The notes below the pieces were generated by a model that had not been told where the DNA came from, made no database searches, and saw nothing but the letters and a program-made list of their open reading frames with translations. A program made the translations under genes and the position numbers. This document shows, in pieces, positions 59,868 through 64,000 of a DNA stretch of 64,000 nucleotides. Every line of letters starts with the position of its first letter. Positions within the stretch are counted from its first letter, which is position 1. Source of the stretch: DASZIT01 sp963709665 (GTDB taxonomy: Bacteria > Actinomycetota > Acidimicrobiia > Acidimicrobiales > RAAP-2); NCBI GenBank assembly GCA_963709665.1, contig CAVPWU010000002.1:1240001-1304000 (forward strand), read 5' to 3'.

Positions 59868-60317
59868 GTGATGCTCCTTCTGACGGTTGGTCCTCCCCGG
59901 CCACAACACCCCGACAAGCGGGGCGACCGCAGACGCGGCCGGGTGCGTGATGGTTTCTCGCAGGCGTTCCCCCGGGCGGGGGAACCGAACCATTGTACTG
60001 CCCCGGGACGGCGGCCCTCCACTCGGCCCCCGGCTCGTCCGACCCTTCCCTGCCGGAGTCCGGGATTCGAGGCGGTCCAATCGGCGGGTGGCGTGTCTCC
60101 TGCGCTCCCAGGCCCGGCCCCCCACCGGTCGGCCCGGTGCGGACCGGTCGGCTCCCGCCCGGCCCTGTTCCCCGTTCGTCGATGTCCTCCCCTGGCCGGT
60201 TCTCCCCCGCCGGTTCTCCCTGGCCGGTGTCCTCCCCGGGGGGTTCCACCCGGCCGTTCTCCCCGGCCGGTGATCCGACCAGCGGGGGGTGTCACACCCC
60301 CCTGGGACAATTTCCCC
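59868..60317. promoter_or_regulatory. Divergent region between rpsB and the HNH gene, with repeats and a hairpin
   Basis: This 450-base stretch has no convincing gene. It must hold the rpsB promoter and leader. From about 60190 to 60275 a loose repeat of a 13-17 base unit like GGCCGGTTCTCCC occurs about five times. At 60284-60302 a perfect 8-bp stem (GGGGGGTG / CACCCCCC, 3-base loop) lies 15 bases before the ATG of the HNH gene and could be an operator. Confidence 0.4.
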
Positions 60318-61891
60318 ATGACAGGTCGGGTCCCCGGCGGGGCGACGAAGACGGAGGCGAGGGCCACCGGCGGGGCCACCCCGGCCGGGTCCTCGGCGGC
60401 GTCCGGGGGGAGGGGGCCACCTCGGTCCTGTCCGGCGTGGAGTCGGAGCTCGAGGGGTTCGTGCGGTCCTTCGAGCCGGCCCGCTTCAGCGGTGACGACG
60501 CCGCCTCCCTGGTGCGGCGCTTCGCCCGGATCGAGCACCTGGCCCAGGCGGGCAAGACCCTGGCCGCCCGGCGGGCCGCCGACTCGGACATCCACCGCCG
60601 CTCCGGCCAGCGTTCGGGGGCCGAGTGGCTGGCCGCCGAGACCGGGGAGTCGCTGGGCGATGCCCTCGACACCCTGAAGCTGGGGGAGAACCTCGGCTCC
60701 CAGCCCGGGGTGGAGGACGCCCTCCGGGGCGGGAAGCTCTCCCCGAGGAAGGCCCGGCTGATCTCGGGGGCCGTGAAGGAGAACCCCGGGGCGGAGGCCG
60801 ACCTGCTGGCCGGGGCGGAGACCGACTCCCTCCGCACCGTCCAGGACAAGGCCGGCCGGGCCCGGGCCCAACGGGGCTCGGCCGAGGACGAGCGCCGGCG
60901 GGAGGAGCGGCTCCACGCCAGGCGGTCGCTCCGCACCTGGACCGATCCGGTCGACGGCATGACCCTCCTCCACGGCCGGTTCGCCCCCCTGGAGGGGGCC
61001 CGGCTGCGCTCGGCGCTGGAGCGGACGTGTGACCAGGTGTTCCGCCGGAACCGGAGGGCCGGCATCGAGGAGTCCCGGGACGCCTACATGGCCGACGCCC
61101 TGGTGGAGCTGGTGGCCACCGGGGCCACCGGGGCCGGTGACCCGGCCGGGACCCGGGGTGCCGGAGCCGGACAGGGCCCCGATGCCGGAGCCGGGCAGGG
61201 CCCCGATGCCGGGCAGGGACAGGGCACCGATGCCGGCAAGGGCACCGGGACCGGAGGCCCGGGTGGTGGCCAGCGATCGGGCACCGGCCAGGGCCGGGGC
61301 CGGGGCGCCACCACCGGCACCGGCCGGTCCCGTGGCCCCTACCGGACCGACACCGTCCACGTCCGGGTCGACCTCGCCGCCCTGCGGGCCGGGTTCGCCG
61401 GGCCGGGACAGAGGTGCGAGATCCCCGGCATCGGGCCCATCTCGGTGGAGCGGGCCCGGGAGATCATGGGGGACGCCCTCCTCCGCCTGGTCATCACCGA
61501 CGGGGTGGACGTCCCCTGCATCGTCAACCTGAAGCGGGGCATCCCCGCCCCGGTGGCCTCGGCCCTCTTGGAGCGGGACCCGGTCTGTGTGATCTCCGGC
61601 TGTGACCAGCACCGTCACCTCCAGATCGACCACTGGTCGGTGGACTTCGCCAAGCAGGGACCCACCCAGTGGTGGAACCTGGTCCGGCTGTGCCCCTTCC
61701 ACCACGGGTTGAAGACCCGGGGCTACTTCCACCTGGACCGGAACCCCGACCACAGCTGGAGCTTCACCGTCACCCCCAAGGGGAGAGCCCACGGCTACGG
61801 CCCGGTCGGCCCACCCCCGGCGGATCCCGACCCACCCGATCCCGACCCACCCGACCCGGGCGGCCCCACCCTCTTCCCCCACACGGAGTGA
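60318..61891 (+). CDS. DUF222 / HNH endonuclease family protein, frameshifted near 60412
   Basis: From ATG 60318 a short first frame (MTGRVPGGATKTEARATGGA) runs to the G-runs at 60405-60416. A one-base deletion in the second run (five G at 60412-60416) shifts it. The second frame then continues ATSVLSGVESELEGFVRSFE through DUF222-type helices to a Gly/Gln-rich linker and the HNH nuclease: CVISGCDQHRHLQIDHWSVD, QGPTQWWNLVRLCPFHHGLK. If no error exists, GTG 60437 is the start. Members of this 13E12-type family are frequent in actinobacteria, often selfish or repeated. It interrupts the usual whiG-rpsB neighbourhood. Confidence 0.78.
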
Positions 61892-61957
61892 GTGGGGCGC
61901 GCCCGCCGCGCGCTCAATGATGGAATCGCCGGGCGTCCAACAACCAACGTCACCCTT

Positions 61958-61994
61958 CCTAGCTGGCGACGTTCGCTCCTAGCTGGCGACGTTC
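61958..61994. repeat. 17-bp direct repeat (20-bp period) at the sigma gene stop
   Basis: The 17-base CCTAGCTGGCGACGTTC occurs at 61958-61974 and 61978-61994. The second copy contains the TAG stop and last codons of the sigma gene; the first lies just downstream. It looks like a recent tandem duplication. Confidence 0.85.
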
Positions 61995-62806
61995 ACCCGG
62001 GACGGCGCCCCACGATGGGGGTCGTGCTCGGGGCGGTCGGCCAGCTTGGCCCGCAGCTGCAGCACCGCCTTGGTGTGAATCTGGCAGACCCGGCTCTCGG
62101 TGACTCCGAGGATCTCCCCGATCTCCGCCAGGGTCAGGCCCTCGTAGTAGTAGAGGGTGAGCACCGTCTTCTCGCGGTCGCCCATCTGGCTGATGGCATA
62201 GATCAGCGCCTCTTTGGTCTCCTTCACCTCGAACGTGGCCAGGGGGCCGGCCCCGCTGTCGGCCAGGGTCTCGCCCAGGGTGGAGCGCTCGGAACGGTCG
62301 CCGCCCCGGAAGACCTCGTCGAGGGCGGCCACACCGACGAACGACACCTGACGGAGGACGTTCTGGAACTCGCCGTCGGTCATCTCCAGGTCGGCGGCCA
62401 CCTCGGCGTCGTGGGGCGTCCGGTGGAGGGTGGACTGCAGCTTGGCGTACGACTGCTCGACGGCCCGGGCCTTGGTGCGGACCGAGCGGGGTACCCAGTC
62501 GATGGAGCGCAGCTCGTCGATGATGGCCCCCTTGATCCGGGGGATTGCGTAGGTCTCGAACTTGACGTTCCGGACGGTGTCGAACCGCTCGATGGCGTCG
62601 ATCAGCCCGATCATCCCGTAGCTGGCCAGGTCGGACTCGTCGACGTGGCGGGGCAGCCCCACCGAGACGCGACCGGCGACGTACTTGACCACCGGCGCGT
62701 ACTGGACGATCAGCTGGTCACGGAGCTCGCGGGCACCCGTCGACTTGTACTCCGCCCACAGCCGTGCCAGGCCGTGGTCGTCAGCGGTGTCGAGTCGTGC
62801 GGCCAC
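61979..62806 (-). CDS. Sigma-28 family sigma factor (WhiG/FliA-type)
   Basis: 275 aa. Region 2 has RELRDQLIVQYAPVVKYVAG, RVSVGLPRHVDESDLASYGM, IGLIDAIERFDTVRNVKFET and YAIPRIKGAIIDELRSIDWV. Region 3 has VPRSVRTKARAVEQSYAKLQ. Region 4 has MGDREKTVLTLYYYEGLTLA and EIGEILGVTESRVCQIHTKA. This is the WhiG/FliA group. In Streptomyces whiG, which commits aerial hyphae to sporulation, lies in the same place beside rpsB, so this is probably its orthologue; in non-sporulating relatives it may drive motility genes. No anti-sigma gene is adjacent. Confidence 0.9.
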   Translation of the reverse strand: MAARLDTADDHGLARLWAEYKSTGARELRDQLIVQYAPVVKYVAGRVSVGLPRHVDESDLASYGMIGLIDAIERFDTVRNVKFETYAIPRIKGAIIDELRSIDWVPRSVRTKARAVEQSYAKLQSTLHRTPHDAEVAADLEMTDGEFQNVLRQVSFVGVAALDEVFRGGDRSERSTLGETLADSGAGPLATFEVKETKEALIYAISQMGDREKTVLTLYYYEGLTLAEIGEILGVTESRVCQIHTKAVLQLRAKLADRPEHDPHRGAPSRVNVAS

Positions 62807-62814
62807 GTTCCTCC

Positions 62815-63728
62815 CTACGCACGCGGATGGGTGCTCCCATAGACCGAGAGCAGCTGGTCCTTACTGACATGAGTGTAGACCTGTGTGGTCTGCAGGCTGG
62901 CGTGTCCCAGCAGCTCCTGGACCACCCGGAGGTCCGCCCCCCGTCCAGCAGGTGGGTGGCGAAGGTGTGGCGCAGGGCGTGGGGGTGGGTGGGGACCGGC
63001 GAACGGCGGTCGAGCAGCCGCCGCACGTCCCGGGGTCCCAGGCGGTTCCCCCGGGCGTTCAGGAAGAGAGCGGCACCCGGTGAGGTGGGCCGGGCCATGG
63101 CAGGGCGCCCGTCCCGGATCCACCGGGCCACCGCCGTGGCGCACGTCTGGTGGATCAGCACCCGGCGCTGCTTGTCCCCCTTGCCGGTGACGGTCACCGT
63201 CAGGCGTCCGCCGTCCACGTCGTCGACATCCAGGGCGCACAGCTCGGCCACCCGGAGCCCGGCGGCGTAGAGGAGCTCGAGCACGGCGTCGTCCCGGAGG
63301 TTGACCTCCCGGTCGACGGACCGGCCGGGCGCCCCCCCGATCGGCGGTCCCGGGCCCTCGGCCGGGCCCTCGGCCTCGAGGAGCTGGCCCAGCTCGGCGT
63401 GGCCCAACACCCTCGGCAGACGGGACTCCCGCCCGGGTGCCGACAGCCGGGCCGAGGGGTCGGCGTCGATCACCCCCCGTCGGAGGCACCACCCGAAGTA
63501 GGCGCGCAGGGACGCCGCCTTCCGGGCGATGGACGACTTGGCGTAGCGGCGGGTGGCCAGGTAGGCGAGGTACCGACGGAGCAGCAGCCGGTCCACCCGG
63601 GACGGCGTGTCGACACCGCCCCGTCCGGCCCACTCCACGAACCCGTCGAGATCGGTGCCGTACGCCTTGACCGACGCCGGCGACAGCCCACCCAGCGAGC
63701 GGCGGAAGTCGTCGAGCTCCCAGGACAT
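62815..63728 (-). CDS. xerC: Tyrosine recombinase XerC, frameshifted at 62937-62942
   Basis: ATG 63728 begins a SAM-like core-binding domain (LDDFRRSLGGLSPASVKAYG, LLLRRYLAYLATRRYAKSSI). The catalytic domain has DDAVLELLYAAGLRVAELCA (Arg I), VTGKGDKQRRVLIHQTC and PHALRHTFATHLLDGG (HxxR). Then a run of six C (62937-62942) where seven would keep frame. The other frame resumes ADLRVVQELLGHASLQTTQV and YTHVSKDQLLSVYGSTHPRA, giving the final His and the catalytic Tyr of YTHV. Corrected length is about 304 aa. XerC resolves chromosome dimers at dif, an essential-grade function, so the break is probably a consensus error. Confidence 0.85.
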
Positions 63729-63947
63729 CCCGCCAGCGTATCCCCGGAGGCCCTGTTGATCCGGGTCATCCTGGTGTCCGACCCCGGTCCCGGGAGGGTT
63801 AACGTCACGAGACCATGAGCCGGAGGCCGCACGACCACGCCACCCGTCCGGATGGGCGTGGGGGGGCGGGGCACCGGGGAGCCGTTCGACACACACCACC
63901 CGTAGCCGGAGCCGACCTCCGCCGGGCCACCATCCCGAGGGGGGACC

Positions 63948-64000
63948 ATGGCTGACCGCATCGACCGACGATCGTTCCTGGCCCGCACCGCCGTCGCCGG
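63948..64000 (+). CDS. Tat-exported protein, N-terminal fragment
   Basis: ATG 63948 with GAGGGGG about 6 bases upstream opens MADRIDRRSFLARTAVAG, a twin-arginine (RRSFL) signal peptide start, and runs off the window. The product should be exported folded by the Tat system, often a cofactor-containing or hydrolytic enzyme. Nothing more can be said. Confidence 0.6.
   Translation, partial: MADRIDRRSFLARTAVA

Noticed and set aside
63816..63953. 45-codon + strand ORF before the Tat protein
   Set aside because: No ribosome site, Arg/Gly-biased composition and overlap with the Tat gene start; likely chance.

Overview
The window is very GC-rich, uses many GTG and TTG starts, and has long runs of co-directional genes with 4-base start/stop overlaps. 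The housekeeping block at 41-63.7 kb follows the actinobacterial order xerC - WhiG-type sigma - rpsB - tsf - pyrH - frr - cdsA - dxr - rseP - ispG - proS - rimP - nusA - ylxR - infB - rbfA - truB - ribF. With mycobacterial-type lipid genes (WS/DGAT, acyl-CoA ligase, P450, Baeyer-Villiger-type monooxygenase) this suggests a chromosome of a high-GC actinobacterium. An Acidimicrobiia-like lineage is my guess and is not proven here.

Layout. 1-571: partial Zn-dependent alcohol dehydrogenase. 995-2119: a SARP/BTAD regulator and, starting one base inside its stop codon, a DUF4280 PAAR-like protein, both on the + strand. 2141-24291: a 22-kb minus-strand operon encoding an almost complete phage-tail-like contractile injection system (CIS). 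From promoter to end it runs: sheath, tube, T4-baseplate-like zinc protein, Pro-rich protein, DUF4255 tail terminator, AAA+ ATPase, small protein, tube-base (LysM-type) protein, tail-X protein, gpD-like hub, gpV spike, gp25, a small baseplate protein, two baseplate-J proteins, tail-protein-I with beta-helix, and a beta-helix fibre-like protein. Upstream of the sheath lies a striking 105-bp array of 11-bp-phased direct repeats, placed 8 bp from a -10 box. That is the architecture of a SARP operator, and a SARP gene sits at the far end of the cluster.

24.5-33.4 kb: a secreted Y-x4-D repeat protein, an ECF sigma/anti-sigma pair, then lipid or xenobiotic catabolism genes (3-hydroxyacyl-CoA dehydrogenase, FMN-binding oxidase-like protein, P450, thioesterase, enoyl-CoA hydratase, BVMO-like monooxygenase, alpha/beta hydrolase). 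33.4-35.6 kb: a DUF4157 - calpain-like protease fusion, very likely a CIS-delivered effector, coupled to a 94-aa partner. 35.6-41 kb: two small membrane proteins, tRNA-Gly(GCC), WS/DGAT, dUTPase, oligoribonuclease and an acyl-CoA ligase. 41-63.7 kb: the housekeeping translation/isoprenoid/phospholipid block, interrupted by a + strand DUF222/HNH endonuclease gene. 63.9 kb: the start of a Tat-exported protein.

Data quality. At least six otherwise intact genes (DUF4280, the fibre-like gene, baseplate J2, the P450, the HNH gene, xerC) carry single-base frameshifts, mostly one G/C missing from a G/C run, and ylxR lacks a usable start. Uncorrected consensus errors are the simplest explanation, so I treat these genes as probably intact in the organism.
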